Source: Hydrogenophaga sp. BPS33 (GTDB taxonomy: Bacteria > Pseudomonadota > Gammaproteobacteria > Burkholderiales > Burkholderiaceae_C). Taken from it: DNA of 64,000 nt. The stretch spans positions 4,650,001-4,714,000 of the forward strand of contig NZ_CP044549.1 of assembly GCF_009859475.1 (NCBI RefSeq), in the 5' to 3' direction. Position 1 is the first letter of the stretch. Each line of letters begins with the position of its first letter. A program made the translations under genes and the position numbers. Of this stretch, positions 25,802 through 34,660 are shown one piece after another. The notes beneath the pieces are model-generated. The model saw nothing but the letters and a program-made list of their open reading frames with translations. It was not told where the DNA came from and did not search any database.

Positions 25802-27255
25802 TGCCTGGCCGCAGCCCTCATCGCTTCGAGAAGAGACTTTCCGTGAACCATCGACCCTGGATGCCGCTGGTGCTGCTGAGCGCGGCCGTGCTCGCTGGCT
25901 GCGCGCTCACACCGCCCGCCCCACCCGACGTGCAAGGCGTGGTGCCGCCGGCCCTGGGCCAGTCGCAACCGCCTGCCAACGCCACGCAGCAGGCGCTGGA
26001 CGAGGCCCAGGCGCTGGCCTGGGTGCAGCACCCCGGCCTGCGCCAGACCATCGCCCAGGCGCTCACTCACAACCGCGATCTGCGCACGGCGCTGTTCAAC
26101 ATCGAGCGCGCACGCGCCCAGTACGGCATTGCCAGCGCGGCCCAGTTGCCCACCGTGGCAGCCAACGCCCAGGGCAGCCGCACACGCACACCGGGTGATC
26201 TGTCCAGCTCGGGCAACCCCACCACCAGCACGCAGATCACCGCGCAGCTGGCCATCACGAGCTTCGAGCTCGATCTCTGGGGCCGGGTGCGCAACCTCAA
26301 CGAGGCCGCACTGCAGCAGTTCCTGCAGTCCGAGGCCAACCAGCAGAACGTGCGTATCACGCTGGTGGCCGATGTGGCCAACGCCTGGCTCAACCTGGCC
26401 GCGAACCAGTCGCGCCTGAAGCTGGCACAGGACACCCTGGCCGGCCGCGAGAAGGCTTACCAGCTCACCGAGCGCATCTTCCAGTTGGGCGCCACCTCGG
26501 GCCTGGTACTGGCGCAGAACCGCAGCACGGTGGAGACGGCACGCGGCGACGTGGCCGCCTTCACCGCCCAGGTGGCGAAAGACCGCAACGCACTCATCCT
26601 CCTGGTGGGCAACGGACTGAACGCCGACTGGCTGCCAACGGCCGACACCTTGCAAGGCACACAGGCGCCAGCGGCCTTGCTCGAACGCCCGGCGACGATC
26701 GACTCCTCCGTGCTGCTCCAGCGCCCGGACGTGCGTGCCTCCGAACTCAACCTGCGCGCCGTGTCGGCCAACGTCGCTGCCGCGCGCGCCGCGCTGTTCC
26801 CCACCATCAGCCTGACCACCAGCGTGGGCACGGGCAGCCGCGAGCTCGACGGCCTGTTCGGCAGCGGCAACGGCAGTTGGAGTTTCGTGCCGCAGATCCG
26901 CCTGCCGATCTTCGATGGCGGCAGCGGCCGCGCGGCGGTGAACGTGGCGCAGGCCAACCGCGACATCGCCATCTCCCAATACGAGAAAGCCATCCAGACT
27001 GCGTTCCGCGAAGCGTCGGACGCATTGGCCGAGCGCGCGCAATGGCAGGCGCGGCTGAGTGCGCAGGAAGCCGTGGTGGCCGCGAATGCGCAGGCCTTTC
27101 AACTGTCCGAGGCGCGCTTCACCTCCGGCGTGGACAACTACCTCACCGTGCTCGATGCGCAGCGCAGCCTGTACGCCGCGCAGCAGAACCTGATCGCGCT
27201 GCGCCTGTCCGAGCAGGCCAACCGCATCGCGTTGTGGAAGGTGCTGGGCGGGTAG
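25801..27255 (+). CDS. RND efflux outer-membrane lipoprotein, NodT/OprM family
   Basis: A 484-residue TolC-like channel. The N-terminus ends in lipobox LAGC, followed by duplicated coiled-coil domains (NRDLRTALFNIERARAQYG, and the second repeat after LQRPDVRASE), typical of NodT/OprM. The ATG overlapping the permease stop has GGGAG seven bases before it, so it is preferred to the GTG at 25843, although the latter would give a shorter, more classical signal peptide. It is the last gene of the operon and is followed by a strong terminator. Confidence 0.95.
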   Translation: MPGRSPHRFEKRLSVNHRPWMPLVLLSAAVLAGCALTPPAPPDVQGVVPPALGQSQPPANATQQALDEAQALAWVQHPGLRQTIAQALTHNRDLRTALFNIERARAQYGIASAAQLPTVAANAQGSRTRTPGDLSSSGNPTTSTQITAQLAITSFELDLWGRVRNLNEAALQQFLQSEANQQNVRITLVADVANAWLNLAANQSRLKLAQDTLAGREKAYQLTERIFQLGATSGLVLAQNRSTVETARGDVAAFTAQVAKDRNALILLVGNGLNADWLPTADTLQGTQAPAALLERPATIDSSVLLQRPDVRASELNLRAVSANVAAARAALFPTISLTTSVGTGSRELDGLFGSGNGSWSFVPQIRLPIFDGGSGRAAVNVAQANRDIAISQYEKAIQTAFREASDALAERAQWQARLSAQEAVVAANAQAFQLSEARFTSGVDNYLTVLDAQRSLYAAQQNLIALRLSEQANRIALWKVLGG

Positions 27256-27280
27256 CGCACTATCTCGCGGCGGTCCATAG

Positions 27281-27318
27281 AAAAAAAAGCCCCCCGGCTC
27301 GCACCGGGGGGCTTTTTT
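27281..27318. terminator. Bidirectional intrinsic terminator
   Basis: GCCCCCCGG (27289-27297) and CCGGGGGGC (27304-27312) form a perfect 9-bp stem with a 6-nt loop. It is flanked by A8 on the left and T6 on the right, so it works as a U-tailed terminator in both directions. It ends the RND operon and the convergent RNA-helicase gene. Confidence 0.93.
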
Positions 27319-27382
27319 CTCCATGGGTGAGGCACTGGCACGAACCTGCAAAGGTTCGGCGTGACGCCCTTGCCGGAACGGC

Positions 27383-29329
27383 TTAACGCGGCGCGCGGCG
27401 TGCCACGGGGCGGGCTGGGCCGCCTTCGCTGCGGCGCGGGGCGAACTCACCACCGCGCATGGCACCGCGTTCGGCATTGCCACGGTCGCTGAAACCACCA
27501 CGGTCACCACCAGCAGGCCTGTCGCCACGGCCAAAGCTGCTGAAGCCGTTATTGGGCCGTGCGCCGAAGCCCGGACGCGCGCCTGTGGGTGCGCGGTCGA
27601 AGCTGCGGCCAGCGGGGCGCGTGTCGTTGCGGTAACCGCCCTGGTCACCACGGCCTTCGCCGCGGTGGTCGAAACGGTTGTCGTTGCGGCCTTGCGGCTC
27701 TTCACGGCCTTCGAAGCGCGGGTCGAAACGCGGGCCTGGGCGGCCGTGGTCGGCGCGGGGAGCCGCGTCGAAGCGACCTTCCGGGCGGCCTTCCGAACGG
27801 CCTTCGAAACGCGGGCCACGCGGAGCCGGGCCACGGGCATTGAAACCACTGCGGTCGGCGTAATTGCGATCGCCGCCACCGCCGAAACGCTCACCACGGC
27901 CACCCGGGCGGCCACGGCCACCAAACTCGGGCTGCGGTGCGCGCTGGCGCGGCTCCAGGCCAGGCACGGTTTCCACGTTGATGCGCTGGCGCGTGTAGGC
28001 CTCGATGTCACCGATCTTGCGGCGGTCGCGGAACTCGGCGAAGGTGACGGCCAGGCCGTCACGGCCGGCGCGGCCGGTGCGGCCAATGCGGTGCGTGTAG
28101 TCCTCGGCCTTCATCGGCAGGCCGAAGTTGAAGACGTGGGTAATCGTGGGCACGTCGATGCCGCGTGCGGCAACGTCGGTGGCCACGAGAAACTGCGTCT
28201 GGCCGTTGCGCAGCGCCATCAGGCGGCGGTTGCGCATGCCCTGGCTGAGCGCGCCGTGCAGCGCCACGGCGGCAAAGCCCGATTGCTGCAGGTCATTCGC
28301 CAGGCCATCACATTCCACCTGCGTGCTGCAGAACACCACCGCCTGGTTGATGGTGGTGTCGCGCATCCAGTGGTCGAGCAGCTTGCGCTTGTGGTCGGCG
28401 TTGTCGGCCCAGAAGAGCACCTGCTTGATGTTGGCGTGTTGCTCTTGCGGCGAATCGATCTGCACCTTCTGCACGTGCTTGCCGTTTTCGTGCATCACGC
28501 GCATGGCGAGTTGCTGGATGCGCGGCGCGAAGGTAGCGCTGAACATCATGGTCTGGCGGCGTTCGCTGGTGAGGTCGTTGACTTCGGCAAGGTCGTCGGA
28601 GAAGCCGAGGTCGAGCATGCGGTCGGCTTCGTCGACCACGAGGAACTGCACCTTGTCGAGCTTGAGCTGCTGCGAACGCTGCAGGTCGAGCAGACGACCA
28701 GGCGTGGCAACGACCAGGTCGGCGTTCTGCAGACGTGCGATCTGCAACTGGTAAGGCATGCCGCCGACCACGTTGGCGATGCGCAGGCCACGGCAGTGGC
28801 GCACGAGGTCGATGGCGTCGTTGGCCACCTGCTGCGCGAGTTCGCGCGTGGGGCACAGAATGAGCGCGCCGGGGGTGGCGGCCTTGAAGTTGCGCGGGCT
28901 GGTGGGGTCCTTGCGCTTGGGTGCCTTGGGTGGGGCTTCGCCGCGGGCGATGGCCTCGGCCGCGAGGCGCTCGCGTTCGGCGCGTTCCTTGGCGTCGTTC
29001 TCGGCGCGTTGCTGCAGCAGGGTGTGGAGCACAGGCAGCAGGAAGGCCGCCGTCTTGCCGCTGCCGGTCTGGCTGGAGACCATCATGTCGGCAAAGCGCT
29101 GTTGGCCCTCGGCCTGCATGGCCTTGGGGATCACGTTGTTTTGCACGGCGGTGGGCTGTGTGTAGCCCAGGTCCACGCAGGCTTGCACCAGCTCGGGTGC
29201 CAGGCCCAGCAGCTCGAAGCCGTTGGGTGCTACGGGCGCTTCGCTCACGGTGGTGGAGGTGTCGGTGTCCGCGTCGGCAGACAGGATTTCGGGCGAGAGT
29301 TCGCCGCGTTCTTCAAAAGAGTCGCTCAT
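27383..29329 (-). CDS. DEAD-box ATP-dependent RNA helicase with RGG-rich tail
   Basis: A 648-residue helicase. Core motifs are in order: Q-motif region (FELLGL...GYTQPTAVQ), motif I SSQTGSGKT, PTRELAQQ, TPGR, DEAD in VDEADRMLDLGF, SAT, then VATDVAARGIDVP and HRIGRTGRAG. From about residue 430 the chain becomes a 200-residue low-complexity tail rich in R, G, D, P and F, with many RGG/RFEGR-like repeats that probably bind RNA. A charged insertion (ENDAKERAERERLAAEAIAR) separates motifs I and Ia. It belongs to the RhlE/DbpA-like group and may be cold-inducible (family knowledge). It is transcribed alone. Confidence 0.93.
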   Translation of the reverse strand: MSDSFEERGELSPEILSADADTDTSTTVSEAPVAPNGFELLGLAPELVQACVDLGYTQPTAVQNNVIPKAMQAEGQQRFADMMVSSQTGSGKTAAFLLPVLHTLLQQRAENDAKERAERERLAAEAIARGEAPPKAPKRKDPTSPRNFKAATPGALILCPTRELAQQVANDAIDLVRHCRGLRIANVVGGMPYQLQIARLQNADLVVATPGRLLDLQRSQQLKLDKVQFLVVDEADRMLDLGFSDDLAEVNDLTSERRQTMMFSATFAPRIQQLAMRVMHENGKHVQKVQIDSPQEQHANIKQVLFWADNADHKRKLLDHWMRDTTINQAVVFCSTQVECDGLANDLQQSGFAAVALHGALSQGMRNRRLMALRNGQTQFLVATDVAARGIDVPTITHVFNFGLPMKAEDYTHRIGRTGRAGRDGLAVTFAEFRDRRKIGDIEAYTRQRINVETVPGLEPRQRAPQPEFGGRGRPGGRGERFGGGGDRNYADRSGFNARGPAPRGPRFEGRSEGRPEGRFDAAPRADHGRPGPRFDPRFEGREEPQGRNDNRFDHRGEGRGDQGGYRNDTRPAGRSFDRAPTGARPGFGARPNNGFSSFGRGDRPAGGDRGGFSDRGNAERGAMRGGEFAPRRSEGGPARPVARRAPR

Positions 29330-29880
29330 GTTCGTCCATGCGCCTATCGGCGCAATTGAATGCAAACGTCAGAGGGAAGCCGGCCTGAAAGGCCGGCGGC
29401 TCCGTGGCGTCGGATGCGTTCGTGGTTACAAAACATCAACCATCAAACGATCGACGCGCCTTGGGTCACAGAGGAGAAAACGTGACGCCGGGAGCGAGGG
29501 CTCCATCCGCTGGCGTTGGTGAGGTCCTGGAGCGGACGACGTGCCAACGGGGTGTTCGGGGAGCCTGGTGTGTGAGGCAGATGCACAAAATTCGCAGTTG
29601 CCTGCGAAGCCCGCGATTATGGCACAGTTTCAGGGAAAACCCCAAGCGAGATATGGGAACACCCCCCTGCGCCGCTGCGCGGCTTCCCCCCTCTCTTGCG
29701 CGCCTTCGGCGCTTGGAGGGGGGACGGCCTCTTGGGCCGGCGCAGCCGTCCCTCGATGCCCCTGGGTTCGGGCACGCTCGCCGGAGAGGGGACGGCCTCT
29801 TGGGCTGGCGAAGCCGTCCCTCGATGCCCCTGGATGGGGGCACGCGCGCCGGAGAGGGGGCGGTCCACACCGCCTAACGT
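29330..29880. other. 551-bp intergenic region with helicase leader and repeats
   Basis: No gene is supported. The left part (to about 29640) is the likely promoter and long 5' leader of the RNA helicase. A CATAAT on the minus strand near 29613-29618 precedes the segment CGCGGGCTTCG, which also follows the rpsP -10 element. GCCGGCCTgaaAGGCCGGC forms a hairpin at about 29380-29400. The right part (29660-29860) is repetitive GC-rich DNA that includes a 68-bp tandem duplication. Confidence 0.6.
29722..29857. repeat. Two tandem 68-bp palindromic repeats
   Basis: Two direct copies (29722-29789 and 29790-29857) differ at only a handful of bases. Each begins with GGACGGC and has GCCGTCC about 16 bases later, forming a stem-loop, and ends with a GCCGGAGAGG block. 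Immediately upstream (about 29664-29721) lies another GC-rich palindromic block with TGCGCCGCTGCGCGG and GCGCGCCTTCGGCGC. The array resembles repetitive extragenic palindromes common in Comamonadaceae genomes. Confidence 0.8.
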
Positions 29881-30909
29881 TCACGGCAGATTTTCGCGGA
29901 ACATGATCTGCCCGCGCACCGCTTCCACACCGGTGAGCGCGTCGCGCCCGTCGCGCAGGTTGGCAAAGATGCGCACGCAGGTGAGCATGGCGCCTTGCGG
30001 GCTCTGGCTGATGACGGCGTCCATCGTGCCGTCGATCAGCAAGGCGCGCGTGTCGGGCGAAAGGCCATGGCCGATGAACACCACCTTCTGGTCGCGCCCC
30101 GCTTCCTTCAGGGCGCGGCCCACGCCATCGGAGGCGCCGCCGATGTTGTAGATGCCGGCGAGATCGGGGTATTGGTCGAGCAGCGTGCGCGTGAGCGCGT
30201 GGTTGCGCTCGGCGTCGTCGTGCCCCTCGCGCAGGCCCACCACCTCGATGTGGGGAAACGATTCCTTGAAGAGGTAGAGAAAACCCATCTCGCGCTCTTC
30301 GTGCGCGCGGTAGCTCAGGCTGCCGGCGATCATGGCCACCTGTGCCGGGCGCTCACCGATGAAGCGCGCGATGAGATAGGCCGCCGTGCGGCCGGCGGCG
30401 CGGTTGTCCAGCCCCACATAGGCCGCGCGCCGCGCGCCCGACAGATCGGAGATGAGGGTCACTGTGTGCACACCGCGCTCGGCGAGCTGGTCGACCGCGT
30501 CGCGCACCAAAGGATGTTCGAGCGCCATGAAGGCGATACCTTGCGCGCGTGCGCCATGGCGCAGCAAGGCTTTCGCCAGCACCTCGGGGTTGAAGCCCTC
30601 GACGAACTCGACCTTGCATTGCACGTTGTAGGGCGTGCAGTGCTCCTGCGAATAGCCGATGGTGTCGCCGAGCATGCGCAGGAAACGGTTGCTGCCCGCG
30701 GGCAGCAGGAACACAAGTTGCATGGGCGGGGGCTGCAGTGCGGCGCGCACGTCGGCATCGGGCAGATACTGCAGGCGCTCGGCGGCCTGCATCACGCGCT
30801 CCACCGTGGCCCGGCGCACACCCGGTCGCCGATTCAGCACACGGTCCACGGTGGCGGTGGAGACGCCGGCCATGTGGGCGATGTCGGGAATACGGGCGAC
30901 TTTGCTCAT
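29881..30909 (-). CDS. LacI family transcriptional regulator
   Basis: A 342-residue regulator. The N-terminal LacI helix-turn-helix (IPDIAHMAGVSTATVDRVLN, residues 7-26) and hinge are followed by a periplasmic-binding-protein-like effector domain related to sugar-binding receptors (GHDDAERNHALTRTLLDQYP, IYNIGGASDGVGRAL). It is transcribed divergently from the ABC importer/RuBisCO-like operon and is its most likely ligand-controlled regulator. The effector is probably the transported substrate or a carbohydrate acid (inference). Confidence 0.93.
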   Translation of the reverse strand: MSKVARIPDIAHMAGVSTATVDRVLNRRPGVRRATVERVMQAAERLQYLPDADVRAALQPPPMQLVFLLPAGSNRFLRMLGDTIGYSQEHCTPYNVQCKVEFVEGFNPEVLAKALLRHGARAQGIAFMALEHPLVRDAVDQLAERGVHTVTLISDLSGARRAAYVGLDNRAAGRTAAYLIARFIGERPAQVAMIAGSLSYRAHEEREMGFLYLFKESFPHIEVVGLREGHDDAERNHALTRTLLDQYPDLAGIYNIGGASDGVGRALKEAGRDQKVVFIGHGLSPDTRALLIDGTMDAVISQSPQGAMLTCVRIFANLRDGRDALTGVEAVRGQIMFRENLP

Positions 30910-30937
30910 GCGAAAAATCCATCAAAAACCATCAGAT

Positions 30938-30995
30938 CTTCAACTGGCCGTTGAAGGATTCAAACGATACCATTCCTCTCGATTCTGATGCATCA
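30938..30995. promoter_or_regulatory. Candidate LacI-family operator region
   Basis: The divergent gap holds CTTCAAC-tggcc-GTTGAAG (30938-30956), a perfect 7-bp-arm dyad, and the 10-bp perfect palindrome TGATGCATCA (30986-30995). Several ATCAAA elements (near 30919, 30992 and 31000) surround them in unusually AT-rich DNA. Odd-spaced and symmetric dyads like these fit LacI-family binding upstream of both genes. Confidence 0.5.
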
Positions 30996-31133
30996 AAACA
31001 TCAAATCCAATCAAACAAGAGCCGAAGACCTTTCACCGTCGGCGGCGTTCCAGGAGACGACATGCCCATTGCCTTTCGCCCTTGCCGCCCCAGCGCAACC
31101 ACGTTCCCCCGTTGCTGACGAGGCTCGGCGCGC

Positions 31134-31823
31134 GTGACCTACGAATTCGATTTCGCCAGCGTGCTGGCAGCCTGGCCGCTCTTCCTGGAGGGCGCCTGGA
31201 TGACGATCCAGCTATCGTTCCCGGCCACAGTGCTGGGCTTCGTGATCGGCACCGTGCTGGCCATCGGCCGTCGCAGTGACGTGCGCTGGATCTCGCGGCT
31301 GTGCGGCGCGTACGTGGAAGTGATCCGCAACACGCCATTGCTGGTGCAGGTGTTCCTGGTGTTCTTCGGCCTGGCCAGCCTGGGCTGGAAGGTCTCGGCC
31401 TTCACGGCCGCGCTGGTGTCGCTGGTGATCAACGTGGCAGCCTACTCGTGCGAAATCATGCGCGCGGGCATGGACTCGATCCACAAGGGCCAGCTCGAAG
31501 CGGCCGAGTGCCTGGGCCTCACGAAGCGCCAGGTGTACTGGCACGTGGTGCTGCGCCCGGCCATGGAAAAGGTGTATCCCGCCCTCACCAGCCAGTTCGT
31601 GCTGCTGATGCTGGCCACCTCCATCACCTCGCAGATTTCGGTGGAAGAGCTCACCGCCATCGCGGCGCGTGTGCAGTCTGAAACCTTCCGGCCGTTCGAG
31701 GCCTACATCCTGGTGGCCGTGGGTTATTTGCTGTTGTCGCTGTTGATGCGCGCCGGGCTCTGGGTGTTCGGCCAGCTCGTCTTCACGCGCAAGCGCCGGC
31801 TCGGTGCAGGGAGCGCGAAATGA
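31134..31823 (+). CDS. Polar amino-acid-type ABC permease (first)
   Basis: A 229-residue inner-membrane permease of the HisM/GlnP family. About five hydrophobic segments are seen, with the family region VEVIRNTPLLVQVFLVFF and the EAA loop EAAECLGLTKRQVYWHVVL that contacts the ATPase. The start is a GTG at 31134. It overlaps the second permease by 4 bp (ATGA). Though the family is named for amino acids, linkage to a RuBisCO-like protein and sugar-acid kinase points to a carboxylated sugar or related acid as substrate (inference). Confidence 0.92.
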   Translation: MTYEFDFASVLAAWPLFLEGAWMTIQLSFPATVLGFVIGTVLAIGRRSDVRWISRLCGAYVEVIRNTPLLVQVFLVFFGLASLGWKVSAFTAALVSLVINVAAYSCEIMRAGMDSIHKGQLEAAECLGLTKRQVYWHVVLRPAMEKVYPALTSQFVLLMLATSITSQISVEELTAIAARVQSETFRPFEAYILVAVGYLLLSLLMRAGLWVFGQLVFTRKRRLGAGSAK

Positions 31824-32487
31824 TCGACGGCGGACTCAATCTATTCCACCTGCAGTTCCTGGGGGTGGGCGTGCTGTGGACGCTGTGCCTGTCGCTGATC
31901 GCCTTCGTGGGTGGTGGTCTGGCCGGCGGCGTTGTGGCCCTGTGCCGCATCAGCCCCATGGCGCCGGTGCGCTGGCTCGCCATCGGCTGGATCCAGCTGA
32001 TCCAGGGCACGCCGCTGCTGGTGGTGCTGTTCGTGTGTTACTTCGGCCTGAGCATCGTGGGCCTGGAGCTGCCCGGTCTGGTGGCCGCGAGCATCGCCAT
32101 GGTGGTCTACGTCAGCGCCTACCTGGGCGAGATCTGGCGCGGTTGCATCGAGTCGGTACCGCGCACGCAGTGGGAAGCGGCCGAATGCCTGGCACTCTCG
32201 CGCAGCCAGCGCATGCGCCTGGTGGTGTTGCCACAGGCGCTGCGCATCGCCACACCGCCCACGGTGGGCTTCATGGTGCAGATCGTGAAGAACACCTCGC
32301 TCGCCTCCATCGTCGGTTTCGTCGAACTGGTGCGTGCGGGTCAGCTCATCAACAACTCGATTTTTCAACCCTTCCTCGTCTACCTGATCATCGCGGCGCT
32401 GTACTTCGCGATGTGTTTCCCGCTGTCGGTGTGGAGCCGCCGACTCGAGAGGCGTTTGAACGTGGGCAGCCGCATCCAGGGCGAAGC

Positions 32488-32491
<4 letters not shown>
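31820..32491 (+). CDS. Polar amino-acid-type ABC permease (second)
   Basis: A 223-residue partner permease of the same family, with IQLIQGTPLLVVLFVCYF and the EAA loop EAAECLALSRSQRMRLVVL. The two permeases probably form the heterodimeric membrane channel. The ATG overlaps the stop of the first permease and its stop overlaps the ATG of the ATPase gene (both ATGA), so the three membrane-complex genes are translationally coupled. Confidence 0.92.
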
Positions 32492-33237
<746 letters not shown>

Positions 33238-33283
33238 CCTGCTTCTTTTCCCCGTTCTTTTCAACAACACCTGGAGACACACC

Positions 33284-34078
33284 ATGAACACGTCCCGCAT
33301 CCTGCGCCGCACCGTCCTCGCCGCCACCCTGGGCGCGCTGTGCCTGCCGGCCATGGCCGATCTGGCCGACATCAAGGCCGCCGGCAAGATCCGCATCGCG
33401 ATCGACCTGAGCGCGCCGTTCTACGGCTACGTGGACGACAAGGTGAACCCGGCCGGCTCCGATGTGGAAGCGGCGCAGTTGCTGGCGAAAGACCTGGGCG
33501 TGCAACTGGAGATCGTGAACTCGACCAATTCGGCGCGCATTCCCAACCTGCTGTCGAACAAGGCCGACCTGATCATCTCCTCGCTCTCGATCACGCCCGA
33601 ACGCCAGAAGGCGGTGGACTTCTCGATTCCCTATGGCGCCATCCAGGCTGCCGTCGGTGCGCCCAAGAGCCTGAAGATCACCGGCATCGACGACCTCGCC
33701 GGCAAGACCGTGGCCGTGACCCGTGGTGGCCCGCAGGACAAGATCGTGACCGAGCGCGCGCCGCAGGCCAAGGTGGTGCGCTTCGACGACGAAGCCGCGT
33801 CCATCACCGCCGCCGCCAGTGGCCAGACCGACATCGTCGCGATCACGCCGCCCATCATCGCGGCCATCGCCAAGCGTGCGCCGGCGAAAGAGTTCGAAGT
33901 GAAGTTCGTGCTGCAGTCGTACCAGCTCGCGGTGGCCATGCGCAAGAACCAGCCCGAGCTGATGAACTGGGTCAACGGCTGGGTCAAGACCAACCTGTCC
34001 AACGGCAAGCTCAACGCCATCCACCTGAAGCACGCCGGCGTGCCGATCCCCAAGGAAATCGTCGACGGCGCGAAGTGA
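33284..34078 (+). CDS. Periplasmic substrate-binding protein (SBP_bac_3 family)
   Basis: A 264-residue receptor. A Sec signal peptide ends near PAMA, followed by KIRIAIDLSAPFYGYVDD, the first strand-loop of family 3 binding proteins. An NLLSNKADLIISSLSITPER segment and the second-lobe segment KTVAVTRGGPQD follow. A CTGGAGA ribosome-binding site lies before the ATG. The usual ligand-carboxylate-binding Arg is present in SITPER, so the ligand probably carries a carboxylate. It is 46 bp after the ATPase gene and precedes the catabolic genes, making it the importer's receptor. Confidence 0.92.
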   Translation: MNTSRILRRTVLAATLGALCLPAMADLADIKAAGKIRIAIDLSAPFYGYVDDKVNPAGSDVEAAQLLAKDLGVQLEIVNSTNSARIPNLLSNKADLIISSLSITPERQKAVDFSIPYGAIQAAVGAPKSLKITGIDDLAGKTVAVTRGGPQDKIVTERAPQAKVVRFDDEAASITAAASGQTDIVAITPPIIAAIAKRAPAKEFEVKFVLQSYQLAVAMRKNQPELMNWVNGWVKTNLSNGKLNAIHLKHAGVPIPKEIVDGAK

Positions 34079-34116
34079 ACGCCATCGTCTGTATCCGCAC
34101 CTGAGAGAGAAATCAC

Positions 34117-34659
34117 ATGAGTCGCCATTTCGGAGAAATCCGCCAGCTCGGTTATGTCGTGCACGACATCGAAGCCGCCATGGACTACTGGAGCCGCACG
34201 CTGGGCGTGGGCCCGTGGTACTACAACCCGCGCGTGCCGATCAAGAACTACCAGTACGACGGCCAGGACTACGAGCCGCACAACTCGGTGGCGTTGGCGA
34301 ACTCCGGCTTCGTGCAGGTGGAGCTGATCCAGACGCGCAACGACGTGCCGTCGATGTACCGCGACTTCCTGCAGGCCGGGCGCACCGGTCTGCAACATGT
34401 CGCCTATTGGACGAGCGACTACGACGCCGACCTCAAGCGCCTGCTGGCCGAAGGCTTCAAGCCCAAGATGCAGGGCGAAGTCGGCGAGCGCGGCCGCTTC
34501 ATCTACTTCGACACCGAGTACCACCCGGGCACGGTGATCGAGCTGTCGGAAGTGGCCGGCCCCAAGGGCCGCATGTTCGACCTGATCCGCGAATCGTCGA
34601 AAACCTGGGATGGCGTGACCGAGCCGGTGCGCCCCTTTCCCGACCTGAGCAAAATCTGA
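34117..34659 (+). CDS. VOC family protein in the RuBisCO-like cluster
   Basis: A 180-residue glyoxalase-fold protein. It opens with EIRQLGYVVHDIEAAMDYW and carries likely metal ligands in GLQHVAYWT (His, about residue 93) and the final strand TVIELSEVAG (Glu). This is the longer VOC type related to methylmalonyl-CoA epimerase and lactoylglutathione-lyase-like proteins. It is 2 bp before the RuBisCO-like gene, so a role in the same pathway is likely. It could be an epimerase/isomerase of the keto-acid substrate, but that is only inference. Confidence 0.87.
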   Translation: MSRHFGEIRQLGYVVHDIEAAMDYWSRTLGVGPWYYNPRVPIKNYQYDGQDYEPHNSVALANSGFVQVELIQTRNDVPSMYRDFLQAGRTGLQHVAYWTSDYDADLKRLLAEGFKPKMQGEVGERGRFIYFDTEYHPGTVIELSEVAGPKGRMFDLIRESSKTWDGVTEPVRPFPDLSKI

Positions 34660-34660
34660 C

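Noticed and set aside
25357..28086. A 909-codon open frame on the minus strand
   Set aside because: It spans the permease end, the outer-membrane channel, a strong terminator and the helicase tail. No domain is recognisable.
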